This document shows positions 36,846 through 44,956 of a stretch of DNA of 64,000 bases, piece by piece. The stretch comes from Planococcus maritimus. Lineage in GTDB: Bacteria > Bacillota > Bacilli > Bacillales_A > Planococcaceae. Both the position numbers and the translations under genes were made by a program. The notes beneath the pieces are model-generated. The model ran no database searches, had not been told where the DNA came from, and worked only from the letters and a program-made list of their open reading frames with translations. The stretch is taken from NCBI RefSeq assembly GCF_001592825.1, contig NZ_LTZG01000011.1, positions 186,001-250,000 of the forward strand, given 5' to 3'. The number at the start of each line of letters is the position of its first letter. Position 1 is the first letter of the stretch.

Positions 36846-39116
36846 CTATCCTTCCACGCCAGCTCTCAACCATTTCGCCGTCAGCGTGTCCGCTTCGAGC
36901 ATGTCTTTCGGCGTGCCTTCAAACAGCACTTCGCCGCCTTTTTTGCCGCCGCTTGGGCCCATTTCGATGACCCAGTCGCTCGCGGCAATTAAGTTTAGGT
37001 TATGCTCGATGATGATGACCGAATTGCCTTTGTCGACAAGTCCTTGGAAGACGTCTAACAAATGGTCATTGTCTCGCGTATGCAAGCCGAGAGAAGGTTC
37101 ATCGAGCAAATAGATTTGCCCTTCTTTTTTCAAGTGGCTTGCCAATTTTAGACGCTGCACTTCTCCACCGCTCAAAGAGCCTGTCGTTTGTCCGAGCGTC
37201 AGGTAGCCCAGGCCGACATCTTTTAAGGTATCTACTTTTTTGACGATTTTCGGCATTTCCAAATACTCGTTCGTTTCGTCGATCGTCAGCTCCAAAATCT
37301 CCACGATGTTTTTTCCTTTGTAGTGATGAGACAAAGCTTCATCGGAATACCGCGTGCCGCTGCACGCTTCGCATGTGACCGTCACAGGATCCGCAAACGC
37401 GACGTTAGGTGTCGTGACGCCTTTTCCTTCACATACTGGGCACGCGCCCAATGAATTAAAGCTGAACAATCCCGCCGGCTGCCCGGTTTGTTTGGCCATG
37501 ATTGAACGAATGTCGCTCATGATGCCCATATACGTCGCAAGTGTCGAACGGCTGGACGTGCCGATGCTGCCTTGGCCGACCGCGATCGTGTCGGGATAAT
37601 TTTCTGTAAAGGCACCGAACATCAACGAACTTTTTCCAGAACCGGAAACGCCGCATACGGACACCAAGGTGTTCTTCGGAATTTCCACACTGACATCTTT
37701 CAAATTATTATCAGAAGCGTGTTTGATCGAAAATGCTTCTGCCGCTTTTCTCGGCTGTTCGTTTACCGTTACTTTATGATCCAAATCGGTGATGGCGGAA
37801 GCTTTTTGCAAGCCTTCCTGCCCGCCTTGATACACCACTTCACCGCCGCCACGGCCTGCGCCTGGCCCCATTTCGATAATTTCATCTGCCGTTTTGATAA
37901 CTGCCAGATTGTGTTCGATGACGACGACTGTGTTGTAATTGTCGCGTATACTTTTCAGCATATGCGTCAGCATGTCGATCTCCTCAGGATGCAAACCGGC
38001 ACTCGGCTCATCGAAAATATACGTGATATTGTTCAAGCTGCTTCCTAAGTGGCGCGCAATTTTCACACGCTGGGCTTCGCCGCCTGATAAAGTGCCCATC
38101 TTGCGCGACAAGCTCAAATAACCGAGTCCCAAATCCACCAGCTGCTTGACGTTCGGATGGGCTTGCTGGGCAATCGATTTGCCGATCGGGTCGTCAATTT
38201 TCTCCAGTTCCCCGAGCAGCTCCGTTAATTCCAAGCGGTCATAATGGGCGATGTTCAAGCCGTTGATTTTACATTCCAGCACCCTCGGATTCAGTCCAGA
38301 ACCTTCGCACGTCGGGCACACGCCATGCGTCGACATCGCCAACACATCTTCCTGGGACGTTCTCTTCAGTTTCGTCAGATCGCGATTGATGTACAGGCGA
38401 ATAAACCTTGGAATGATGCCATCCCATTCGATTTGCGTCGTGCCTTCTTTGTAATAATACGTACCAAATACTCGCTCGCCTTCGGGTGGCCCGTACAGCA
38501 ATAGATTGTATTGATCTTCTGAGTAGTCCTGGATGGGCAAGTCCGGGTCAAATAAACCACTGTCCACCATCCATCTGCCTTGCCAACCTGGTGGCGCCAA
38601 AGGCTTGAATTGCACCGCCAAATTCCGCAGCGATTTCGTCTCATCGATCATCTTACTAATATCCGGCTTTACCACTTCCCCGAAGCCATTGCATTCTGGG
38701 CAATTGCCGAACGAACTCTCCACCGAAAACTCCGTCGCCGAACCGATAGACGGGCTGCCGACGCGTGAAAATAGTAACCGGATCAACGGATCGATATCCA
38801 TATACGTTCCCACGGTCGAACGCGAATTGCCGCGCACCGGCTTTTGTTCCACGACGACCACCGGGCTCAAATGCTGCATTAAGTCCGCATGCGGCCGTTC
38901 GTACCTCGGCATCTGGTGCCGGATATACAGCGGATAATTCAAAGTCATCTGCCGTCTGCTTTCTGTCGCCAAGGTGTCAAAGACCACCGAACTCTTCCCA
39001 GAACCCGACAGGCCGGTAAAGACGTTGATTTTTTCTTTCGGGATATTCAAATCGATGTTCTTTAAGTTATTTTCCCGCAGTCCTTTTAATATGATTTCAT
39101 CTCGTTTTTCTGGCAT
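36846..39116 (-). CDS. UvrA paralogue (stand-alone UvrA-like ABC protein)
   Basis: A 756-residue duplicated ABC ATPase of the UvrA family, about 200 residues shorter than housekeeping UvrA (~950). Two Walker A motifs (GLSGSGKSS ~34, GVSGSGKSS ~495), two signatures (LSGGEAQRVKIARH, LSGGEVQRLKLASH), two Walker B sites (FDEPSAGLH, LDEPSLGLH) and zinc-finger CxxC pairs (CPECNGFG, CPTCEGSG, CPVCEGKG, CEACSG) are all present. The shortening suggests loss of the UvrB-interaction region, as in DrrC-type and UvrA2 proteins linked to DNA-binding drug resistance. AAAAGGAG precedes the ATG. Single gene. Confidence 0.9.
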   Translation of the reverse strand: MPEKRDEIILKGLRENNLKNIDLNIPKEKINVFTGLSGSGKSSVVFDTLATESRRQMTLNYPLYIRHQMPRYERPHADLMQHLSPVVVVEQKPVRGNSRSTVGTYMDIDPLIRLLFSRVGSPSIGSATEFSVESSFGNCPECNGFGEVVKPDISKMIDETKSLRNLAVQFKPLAPPGWQGRWMVDSGLFDPDLPIQDYSEDQYNLLLYGPPEGERVFGTYYYKEGTTQIEWDGIIPRFIRLYINRDLTKLKRTSQEDVLAMSTHGVCPTCEGSGLNPRVLECKINGLNIAHYDRLELTELLGELEKIDDPIGKSIAQQAHPNVKQLVDLGLGYLSLSRKMGTLSGGEAQRVKIARHLGSSLNNITYIFDEPSAGLHPEEIDMLTHMLKSIRDNYNTVVVIEHNLAVIKTADEIIEMGPGAGRGGGEVVYQGGQEGLQKASAITDLDHKVTVNEQPRKAAEAFSIKHASDNNLKDVSVEIPKNTLVSVCGVSGSGKSSLMFGAFTENYPDTIAVGQGSIGTSSRSTLATYMGIMSDIRSIMAKQTGQPAGLFSFNSLGACPVCEGKGVTTPNVAFADPVTVTCEACSGTRYSDEALSHHYKGKNIVEILELTIDETNEYLEMPKIVKKVDTLKDVGLGYLTLGQTTGSLSGGEVQRLKLASHLKKEGQIYLLDEPSLGLHTRDNDHLLDVFQGLVDKGNSVIIIEHNLNLIAASDWVIEMGPSGGKKGGEVLFEGTPKDMLEADTLTAKWLRAGVEG

Positions 39117-39201
39117 GTCACATTCTCCTTTTCCAATCCGATCAAGGGATTACGCTTCTATATAAGAGCGTTCCCTGTTTCGAGGCGGTTCACACCCCCC
39201 T

Positions 39202-39349
39202 TGTCCCTGTGCACCACACAATTCCCACACAATTAGACGTATCCGTCAATGCGGATACGTCTAATTGTGTGATGCACAGCTACAGCAAGGCGCTGAAATC
39301 CACCCGTTGCAAGGTTTTCTGCTCTCAAATTGTGTGGCGCACAGGGACA
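39202..39349. repeat. Three repeat units, two head-to-head in a perfect 19-bp hairpin
   Basis: Units at 39202-39223 (reverse), 39263-39284 (forward, GCACAGCTACA variant) and 39328-39349 (forward; 65 bp after the second). CACACAATTAGACGTATCC (39226-39244) and its exact complement (39253-39271) around eight bases form a 19-bp hairpin including a CACACAATT from the repeat. Lies between the divergent UvrA-like and aromatic-exporter genes. Confidence 0.9.
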
Positions 39350-39407
39350 CACACGAATGCTATACTAAAACTACAGAATTCTACGAAAAGGAGTCCGTGC
39401 TTATTTT

Positions 39408-40457
39408 ATGATGCGATCTTTACGATTTAACGGCAGCCGAATAGTCAAAACCGGTCTCGCCATCTTTTTAACAGCAACGATCTGTGTCTGGTTTAACTGG
39501 CCACCAGTTTTTGCAGTCATCACAGCTATCGTCACGATCGAGCCGACCGTCAGCGATTCAATCAAAAAAGGCTTGGTCCGGTTTCCGGCTTCCGCGATTG
39601 GTTCGGCCTTTGCCGTGCTCTTTATCACCTTGTTCGGGAACTCCCCGATTACCTATACGCTCGCCGCAGTCGCGACGATCTTGGTCTGCTTCCGTCTTAA
39701 GCTGCATGCCGGGCTATTGGTCGCGACTTTGACGTCTGTTGCGATGGTGGAAGTCATTCACGACCACTTTCTGTTTTCGTTCTTTATCCGTTTAGGAACG
39801 ACGACGATCGGTCTCGTCGTTTCGACTGCCGTCAACATGCTCGTCTTCCCGCCGAACTACAGCACTGATATTTTAAAAAGCATCCATAGCATCAGCGGGC
39901 GGGCCGGCAGCATGCTCGAACACACTTTCCAAACCATCCTGTTCCATCCAGAGGCGAACCTGCAAGAAGATAAAAAAATCGCCAAACAATTGACGAGCGA
40001 AATCCGTAAGACGGAAACCTTGATTCATTACCAGCGCGACGAAGCAAGCCTATACCCGTGGGTCCGCAACCGGGAAGCTGAGATGCAGATGGCGGAACGG
40101 CAATTGCTGTTTCTCGATAATTTCGAATACCACTTGAACGCGCTGCTCCGTGTCCCGTTTCAGGAAATCAAATGGACACAAGCAGAACGGGACATCATCA
40201 TGGCAGCCGTCACTGCGCTGGCTAATGACCTCGGACAGTCTATCCACTTCGACCGCGAAAAACACGAGAAGCAATTGCGCAGCATTCACAATTTGTTCTG
40301 GGAAAACAGCAAGCAGGCCGTCCGAAGCGACCAAGTCCAGCCCGCCATGTTTCCCCCGGAATTCACGATTCTTTACGAACTTCTCACAATCTACGACTTG
40401 GTCGATAAGTTTTTCGACCCGAATAGCGTCAAAGCAGTGCAAGAAGCGGAGAAATGA
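39408..40457 (+). CDS. Aromatic acid exporter family (ArAE/FUSC-like) protein
   Basis: A 349-residue protein with an N-terminal membrane half (about five to six helices, residues 10-150: TGLAIFLTATICVWF, FAVITAIVTIEPTVSDSIKKGL, RLGTTTIGLVVSTAVNMLVFPP) and a C-terminal soluble helical half (~155-349). This is the ArAE_1/YqjA type; relatives are putative effluxers of aromatic acids, but the substrate is unknown. AAAGGAG lies 13 bp before the ATG, rather far; the ATG at 39411 is an alternative. Followed by its own terminator. Confidence 0.83.
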   Translation: MMRSLRFNGSRIVKTGLAIFLTATICVWFNWPPVFAVITAIVTIEPTVSDSIKKGLVRFPASAIGSAFAVLFITLFGNSPITYTLAAVATILVCFRLKLHAGLLVATLTSVAMVEVIHDHFLFSFFIRLGTTTIGLVVSTAVNMLVFPPNYSTDILKSIHSISGRAGSMLEHTFQTILFHPEANLQEDKKIAKQLTSEIRKTETLIHYQRDEASLYPWVRNREAEMQMAERQLLFLDNFEYHLNALLRVPFQEIKWTQAERDIIMAAVTALANDLGQSIHFDREKHEKQLRSIHNLFWENSKQAVRSDQVQPAMFPPEFTILYELLTIYDLVDKFFDPNSVKAVQEAEK

Positions 40458-40459
40458 AC

Positions 40460-40503
40460 AAAGGCCCCACCGGAAACTGAGGAGTTTCCGGTGGGGCCTT
40501 TTT
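40460..40503. terminator. Terminator shared by the aromatic-exporter and MORN genes
   Basis: AAAGGCCCCACCGGAAAC pairs perfectly with GTTTCCGGTGGGGCCTTT around six bases, with a T run. It serves the + gene and, beyond one repeat unit, the - gene. Confidence 0.9.
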
Positions 40504-40509
40504 CGGTTG

Positions 40510-40531
40510 AATTGTGTGATGCACAGGGACA
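40510..40531 (+). repeat. Single repeat unit abutting the MORN gene stop
   Basis: One perfect unit ending exactly at the base before the stop codon (40532). The terminator follows at once on the other side. Confidence 0.92.
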
Positions 40532-40810
40532 TTATTTATCCCGATTCGTCACCTTATACGTTTCGCCCTTGCTGTTGTAAGTGATCCACTCGCCTATCGG
40601 TTCACCTTGTTCGAAATGGCCTGAGCGTTTTAAGGTCCCATCGGCTCGGTACCATTCCCAGTAGCCCTCTGGCTCCCCATCAACAATCTTGCCTTTGGAC
40701 CACATCGTTTTCCCGTTGGCATGGTATTTGATCGTGTAACCATCAATCACTTCGAGCTTCTTTTCCTTCACACCGTTTGGTTTCACTACATCACATTTTT
40801 CCTCGTCCAT
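40532..40810 (-). CDS. Small MORN-repeat protein (YwqK-like)
   Basis: A 92-residue protein of consecutive MORN-like repeats: YHANGKTMWSKGKIVDGEPEG, WEWYRADGTLKRSGHFEQGEPIG and WITYNSKGE (pieces), each about 22 residues with the Y-x-x-G/G-x-W pattern. Such proteins are named YwqK-family antitoxins in some annotations, but no toxin gene lies next to it, so I make no functional claim. AAGGAGTTGG precedes the ATG. Confidence 0.8.
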   Translation of the reverse strand: MDEEKCDVVKPNGVKEKKLEVIDGYTIKYHANGKTMWSKGKIVDGEPEGYWEWYRADGTLKRSGHFEQGEPIGEWITYNSKGETYKVTNRDK

Positions 40811-40851
40811 GATGGCTCCAACTCCTTCCGGATGAAATGTCTGCGCCTATA

Positions 40852-40938
40852 AATTGTATGGCGCACAGGGACAGCCGGCAACCGAAACCTTACTATTCCA
40901 ACGATTTTGCCCTTAGAATTGTGTGATGCACAGGGACA
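40852..40938 (+). repeat. Paired dispersed repeat, 65-bp period
   Basis: Units at 40852-40873 (GTATGG variant) and 40917-40938. The second ends 6 bp from the next - gene stop. Confidence 0.9.
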
Positions 40939-40944
40939 GTTAAA

Positions 40945-41451
40945 TCATCCAAGCGCGATCCGAATATGCGCCAGATGATGCTCTTCGTGCCACGACAGTT
41001 TCGCAAGAGTTTCAGCGACGCGAATCTCACCATCCGTTTCGTGAATAAAAACACGATCCAATTGTGCTCCCGTCACATAGTTGCCGAGTGCCACGATCCG
41101 CTCGTTCAATCCTTCTAGCATGCGGATCGAACTTTCCACCGGCAGACGATTATCCGGCAGATACGCCCATTTATCCTGGTCGAATTCAGACACCGTCGGC
41201 TGGTATTCCGTCAGCGCCAGCTTCAGGCGCTCATACAACGCTAATTGCGAATCCGCCACATGATGCACAAGCTGGCGAACCGTCCAACTGCCATCTCTAT
41301 ATGTTTTGTTCAAGTCTTCATCACCCAAGGAATCCACCAGTTCACGAAGCCGCGTCGTGTAGCTACCGATTTCTCTAAGCCATTCATTGACTTCTTCAGC
41401 CGTCACCTCATCTGGCACTTGCAGTTGCCCGATTGGAAATTTCACATCCAT
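40945..41451 (-). CDS. DinB/YfiT-type metal-dependent protein (bacillithiol transferase-like)
   Basis: A 168-residue four-helix-bundle protein. The metal histidines are visible in VRQLVHHVADSQ (~62-67) and LSWHEEHHLAHI (~154-163), the YfiT/BstA pattern. The N-terminus (FPIGQLQVP) matches YfiT closely. Such enzymes transfer bacillithiol to electrophiles or hydrolyse unknown substrates; the choice is inference. AAGAGG precedes the ATG by about 9 bp. Confidence 0.85.
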   Translation of the reverse strand: MDVKFPIGQLQVPDEVTAEEVNEWLREIGSYTTRLRELVDSLGDEDLNKTYRDGSWTVRQLVHHVADSQLALYERLKLALTEYQPTVSEFDQDKWAYLPDNRLPVESSIRMLEGLNERIVALGNYVTGAQLDRVFIHETDGEIRVAETLAKLSWHEEHHLAHIRIALG

Positions 41452-41471
41452 TTATGTAACCTCTTTTCTCT

Positions 41472-41558
41472 AATTGTGTGGTGCACAGGGACGCGCTCGA
41501 ATTCAAATGCCGCTGCAGCAAGGTTCTTCCCCTCGGAATTGTTTCTTGCACAGGGACA
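41472..41558 (+). repeat. Paired dispersed repeat, 65-bp period, abutting a stop codon
   Basis: Units at 41472-41492 and 41537-41558 (GTTTCT variant) with inner AAGGTT. The second unit ends directly at the phosphatase stop codon (41559). Confidence 0.9.
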
Positions 41559-42233
41559 TCATCCCTTCTCCACAGCATACACCCGCTCACTTGGCAGTTC
41601 CAAACAGTTCAACTGCCCGCCGTATACCGCGCCTCCATCAATCCCGATGATGCGGTTTTCGCCGAAGTAAGGACGGTAATCCGCTGTCCCTCTCATTGTA
41701 TAGCTCGGCGTATGGCCGAACACGACCTTTTTGTCGCCTGAATAGCCGCGGTAAAATTCATCGCGAATCCACATCAAGATGTATGGATCTGTCTCTTCGA
41801 CCGGCACTCCTGGCTGGACACCTGCATGGACGAAGAGATAATCATCCGTCTCGTAGTAAAACGCCGTGTCTTTTAAAAACTCGACATGTTTCCAAAACAA
41901 TTCCCTCGATGGCAACGTCATGCCTTCGATCGAAGCGTCGTAGCTCTGCAAAGTCGCAAGTGCGCCGTTGCGCAGCCAGTTTCCCGCTCCAGCAGTTTCG
42001 CCTTTCGCTGCTTCGAGCATCATTTGATCGTGATTGCCGCGCAGCACAATGGCGCCTTGTTCTCTCAATTCGACGACCCGCTCCAGTACGCCTTTCGAAT
42101 CCGGCCCACGGTCCACGTAATCGCCAAGCAAAATCAGCTGGTCGTTTGCCGGGTCGTAGCCCGCTTTCTCAAGTACTTTATTAAATAAGCCCAATTCTCC
42201 ATGAATGTCACTGATCGCCAAGATTCTTTTCAC
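41559..42233 (-). CDS. Calcineurin-type metallophosphatase
   Basis: A 224-residue PPP-family phosphoesterase: ISDIHGELGLF (D-x-H), LLGDYVDRGPDS (GDxVDRG), VLRGNHDQMML (GNHD), FVHAGVQPG and VVFGHTPSY (GHT) supply a complete two-metal site. It may act on protein phosphoserine/threonine or on diadenosine polyphosphates. I chose the GTG at 42233 (AAGGAG 8 bp before); the GTG at 42242 is too close to that site. Divergent from the GNAT gene. Confidence 0.88.
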   Translation of the reverse strand: MKRILAISDIHGELGLFNKVLEKAGYDPANDQLILLGDYVDRGPDSKGVLERVVELREQGAIVLRGNHDQMMLEAAKGETAGAGNWLRNGALATLQSYDASIEGMTLPSRELFWKHVEFLKDTAFYYETDDYLFVHAGVQPGVPVEETDPYILMWIRDEFYRGYSGDKKVVFGHTPSYTMRGTADYRPYFGENRIIGIDGGAVYGGQLNCLELPSERVYAVEKG

Positions 42234-42431
42234 CGGACACACTCCTTCGCTTTCGAAACTTCTCTCTGCTTTGGATTTTCCCGTTTGAAATGGAAGGAAA
42301 CCTATTTCCCTTTAACTGCTTCCTGGCATCCGCAGCAACAGGTATACTAATAATGAATGACAGCAGATGGCTAGAAGCTTTTTGGCGCCATCGCTCGAAT
42401 GAAGAGCTCAAGACAGAGGAGTGGAAATCAG

Positions 42432-42875
42432 TTGGAATTTCAATTTACCCCCATGACCGTGGATTATCTGAAGGAAATCGATTCGTGGAATTACAAAGGC
42501 TTTGTGGAACAAGTCCTGATGACGCCTTATTTCAAATCAATGGAGGAAACCGGCCAATTGATCGGGCCTGGCGGTTGCGATGGGTTTGTGGCCTTGGCGG
42601 ATGGCCAGCCAGCCGGATTGTTTGAATTCGTCGTGGCAGATGATTCGCTCGAAATTGGTTTAGCTTTAAAGCCGGAGCTGATCGGCCGCGGTTTTGGAGC
42701 CGATTACGTGAGACAAGGAATCGACTTCGGGCGCCGCCATTATCAAACAGAGCTGCACAGTGTTATGTTAACCGTCGAACCCGCCAATAAAGCCGCAATC
42801 CGCGTGTACGAAAAAGCCGGATTTGAAAAGCTCGAACAAAATGAAGACGGCCTTGCCATGAAACTGTCCTTGTAA
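42432..42875 (+). CDS. GNAT-family N-acetyltransferase
   Basis: About 147 residues from the TTG at 42432 (AGGAG 10 bp before); an ATG at 42399 is in frame but lacks a ribosome site. The acetyl-CoA loop is LIGRGFGADYVRQGIDFG, and TVEPANKAAIRVYEKAGFE is the usual C-terminal motif. Pattern resembles ribosomal-protein or small-molecule acetyltransferases; substrate unknown. Followed by a terminator. Confidence 0.82.
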   Translation: MEFQFTPMTVDYLKEIDSWNYKGFVEQVLMTPYFKSMEETGQLIGPGGCDGFVALADGQPAGLFEFVVADDSLEIGLALKPELIGRGFGADYVRQGIDFGRRHYQTELHSVMLTVEPANKAAIRVYEKAGFEKLEQNEDGLAMKLSL

Positions 42876-42877
42876 TG

Positions 42878-42930
42878 CCCCCCTGTCTAGGCAGCGCCTC
42901 TCTATAAGCAGGCTGCCTGGATGGGGGTTT
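42878..42930. terminator. Terminator between GNAT and NmrA-like genes
   Basis: CCCCC-TC-AGGCAG pairs with CTGCCT-GA-GGGGG over a 25-base loop region, ending in GTTTATC. The genes on both sides converge here. Confidence 0.7.
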
Positions 42931-42950
42931 ATCTATTCACTAGCAAAAAG

Positions 42951-43805
42951 TCAGTTGGTTTCTGGCCGGACGCTATCAAAATAAGCTTCCCAGGATTGAT
43001 GTTCTCTTCCAGTTGCTTCCCGGTAATGGCTCTCGTTGTCAAAATCGCCGCCATGGATGCCTTGGTAAATCCCCGTGACGACCGTACCGATAAATTCGCC
43101 AAGTTCCGCGATTCTTTCTTGCTTGAATTGTTCCGCACTGATGGCCGTGTATGTTAACTGGGCGTCAAATGCCGCATTCAAATAAGTCGCCAGTTCGTCC
43201 TGGCTGATAGCGTTTCCGTGCAAATTATAAATCTTCGCATGATGCCCGTCTTCTGTCAGCAGTTTCGCATAAGCATAGGCGAGTTCCGTTCGTGTCGTGT
43301 AGCCGCATTTGCTGTCGCCGGCGCAATTTCGGATGCCGCCTTCTTGGACATAGCTGTCGATGTATTCCACGTCCGGCTCGATGTAAATCCCGTTACGCCC
43401 AATCACCCATTCGAGCCCGCTGGCCATCACGTCTTGTTCCGTTTGCCGGTTACTTTTCACGATCGGCGAAAAGGCCGTCTGCTCTTCCGGCCCTTGGATA
43501 CTTGTGTAGACTATTTTTTTCACGCCACACTTTTGCGCCGCTTGAATGACATTGCGGTGCTGCGGAATGCGCTTGTCTGGCGCATCCATGCCCGATACCA
43601 ATAATAAAACATCGACGCCTTCGAGCGATTGCTCCAGTTCCTCGAGATGATTGTAATCGCCCGGCCGCACCTCGACGCCTAAATGTGCCGCTTTTTCAGG
43701 TGTTCTTGCCAGTCCAATCACTTCTTCTTTTGGGTGAAAGACAAGGAGTTCTTGAATGATTGCTGCCCCTAATTTGCCGCTCGCCGCTGTCACTGCTATT
43801 TTCAT
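42951..43805 (-). CDS. NmrA-like NAD(P)H-binding oxidoreductase
   Basis: A 284-residue atypical SDR: KIAVTAASGKLGAAIIQELL is the dinucleotide loop, VDVLLLVSGMDA and KIVYTSIQGPEE follow, and RQTEQDVMASGLEWVIGRNGIYIEP is the typical NmrA/QOR2 segment. The family includes NADPH sensors and quinone oxidoreductase 2. AAGGAGGATG lies before the ATG at 43805; the 19-codon upstream extension has no site. Single gene next to an aldo/keto reductase on the same strand. Confidence 0.86.
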   Translation of the reverse strand: MKIAVTAASGKLGAAIIQELLVFHPKEEVIGLARTPEKAAHLGVEVRPGDYNHLEELEQSLEGVDVLLLVSGMDAPDKRIPQHRNVIQAAQKCGVKKIVYTSIQGPEEQTAFSPIVKSNRQTEQDVMASGLEWVIGRNGIYIEPDVEYIDSYVQEGGIRNCAGDSKCGYTTRTELAYAYAKLLTEDGHHAKIYNLHGNAISQDELATYLNAAFDAQLTYTAISAEQFKQERIAELGEFIGTVVTGIYQGIHGGDFDNESHYREATGREHQSWEAYFDSVRPETN

Positions 43806-43892
43806 CTGCGCATCCTCCTTTGATTTCACTGTCCCCGAACCCACTTGTTTAGAATAAGCCATTTGGTCAGCTGCTATAAGTTGAGCGCCTCT

Positions 43893-44735
43893 CTAAAATT
43901 CCTCATGCGTCGCCGGGTCCATATCAAACAAACGGCCATCTGGGCGCGACAACTCCGAAATCGCCGCCATTTCGCTGTCATTTAATTCGAAATCGAAAAT
44001 GGCCAGGTTTTCACGCTGGCGCTCGGGCGATGTGGAACGCGGAATCGACACCGAGCCGATCTGGTATTGCCAGCGCAGCACCACTTGTGGGACCGTTTTG
44101 TAATGGGCTTCGGCAATCTGGCGAACGGTATCATTCGTCAAGATATCCTCTGCCCTCGCGATCGGGCTCCACGATTGCGTTTGGATATGGTGCTCGGTAT
44201 GCGCTTTGCGCTGATGCGCCTGGTTGAAAAACGGATGCAGTTCCACTTGGTTCACGCTCGGCGTGACGCCGGTTTCTTTGATGATGCGCTCTAAGTGCTC
44301 AGGCAGAAAATTGCTGACGCCGATTGAGCGGACGAGTCCCCATTTCTGTGCGTCGATCAAAGCTTGCCACGCTTCCACGTACGTGTCTTGATTGGGCAGT
44401 GGCCAGTGGATCAAATACAGGTCGAAATAATCCAATTGCGCGCGGAATAGCGATTCCTGGATCGCCACTAAGGCTTTTTCGTATGTGTGATAGCGCCCCG
44501 GCAGCTTGGACGTCACCCACAGCTCTTCTCGTGGAATGCCGCTGCGCCGAATACCTTCGCCGACCGCGCCTTCGTTTTCGTAGTTATACGCCGTATCGAT
44601 CAAGCGGTATCCCGCGTTGATGCCGCTGCTAACGGCGTTCGCTCCTGCATTTCCCCACAGTCCGTATGTACCGAGCCCTGTTACCGGCAAAGTCGTGCCG
44701 TCATTTAGTGTCACTTCTGGAATTGCTTTTGCCAT
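43893..44735 (-). CDS. Aldo/keto reductase
   Basis: A 280-residue TIM-barrel NADPH reductase. The catalytic set is in GYRLIDTAYNYENE (Asp, Tyr), VTSKLPGRYH (Lys) and FDLYLIHWPLP (His). VRSIGVSNFLPEHL and SVNQVELHPFF are family motifs, and IPRSTSPERQRENL binds NADPH. It probably reduces aldehydes such as methylglyoxal, by analogy with YvgN-type enzymes. GAGAGGAG precedes the ATG. Confidence 0.9.
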   Translation of the reverse strand: MAKAIPEVTLNDGTTLPVTGLGTYGLWGNAGANAVSSGINAGYRLIDTAYNYENEGAVGEGIRRSGIPREELWVTSKLPGRYHTYEKALVAIQESLFRAQLDYFDLYLIHWPLPNQDTYVEAWQALIDAQKWGLVRSIGVSNFLPEHLERIIKETGVTPSVNQVELHPFFNQAHQRKAHTEHHIQTQSWSPIARAEDILTNDTVRQIAEAHYKTVPQVVLRWQYQIGSVSIPRSTSPERQRENLAIFDFELNDSEMAAISELSRPDGRLFDMDPATHEEF

Positions 44736-44824
44736 TCGCTTCCACTCCTCTCAAGTATATTTTCAGATTACTCTTACATATATGCGAATTCAAATCATTC
44801 GGCTTCCGAAATTTATTTAGCGAA

Positions 44825-44864
44825 TAAAAAGAGATCCGCTCCATTGTCGAATGGAGCGGATCTC
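44825..44864 (-). terminator. Terminator of the M14 peptidase gene
   Basis: On the - strand GAGATCCGCTCCATT pairs with AATGGAGCGGATCTC around four bases, followed by TTTTTATT. It lies beyond the two repeat units that follow the gene. Confidence 0.88.
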
Positions 44865-44865
44865 G

Positions 44866-44952
44866 AATTGTGTCTTGCACAGGGACGCCGCGTCACACAA
44901 ACGCTGCTACCTCAAGGTTCTTGCCCGGAGAATTGTGTGGTGCACAGGGACA
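44866..44952 (+). repeat. Paired dispersed repeat, 65-bp period
   Basis: Units at 44866-44886 and 44931-44952 with inner AAGGTT, filling the space between the M14 gene stop (4 bp away) and its terminator. Confidence 0.92.
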
Positions 44953-44956
44953 CGTA

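Noticed and set aside
36745-37113. Open frames across the repeat units (translations with GAQGH or VPVHHTI)
   Set aside because: The same phrases recur at every repeat copy because they translate the repeat; the rest is antisense to the UvrA-like gene.
40532-40810. YwqK-type antitoxin paired with a toxin
   Set aside because: MORN repeats are present but no toxin-like gene lies next to it.
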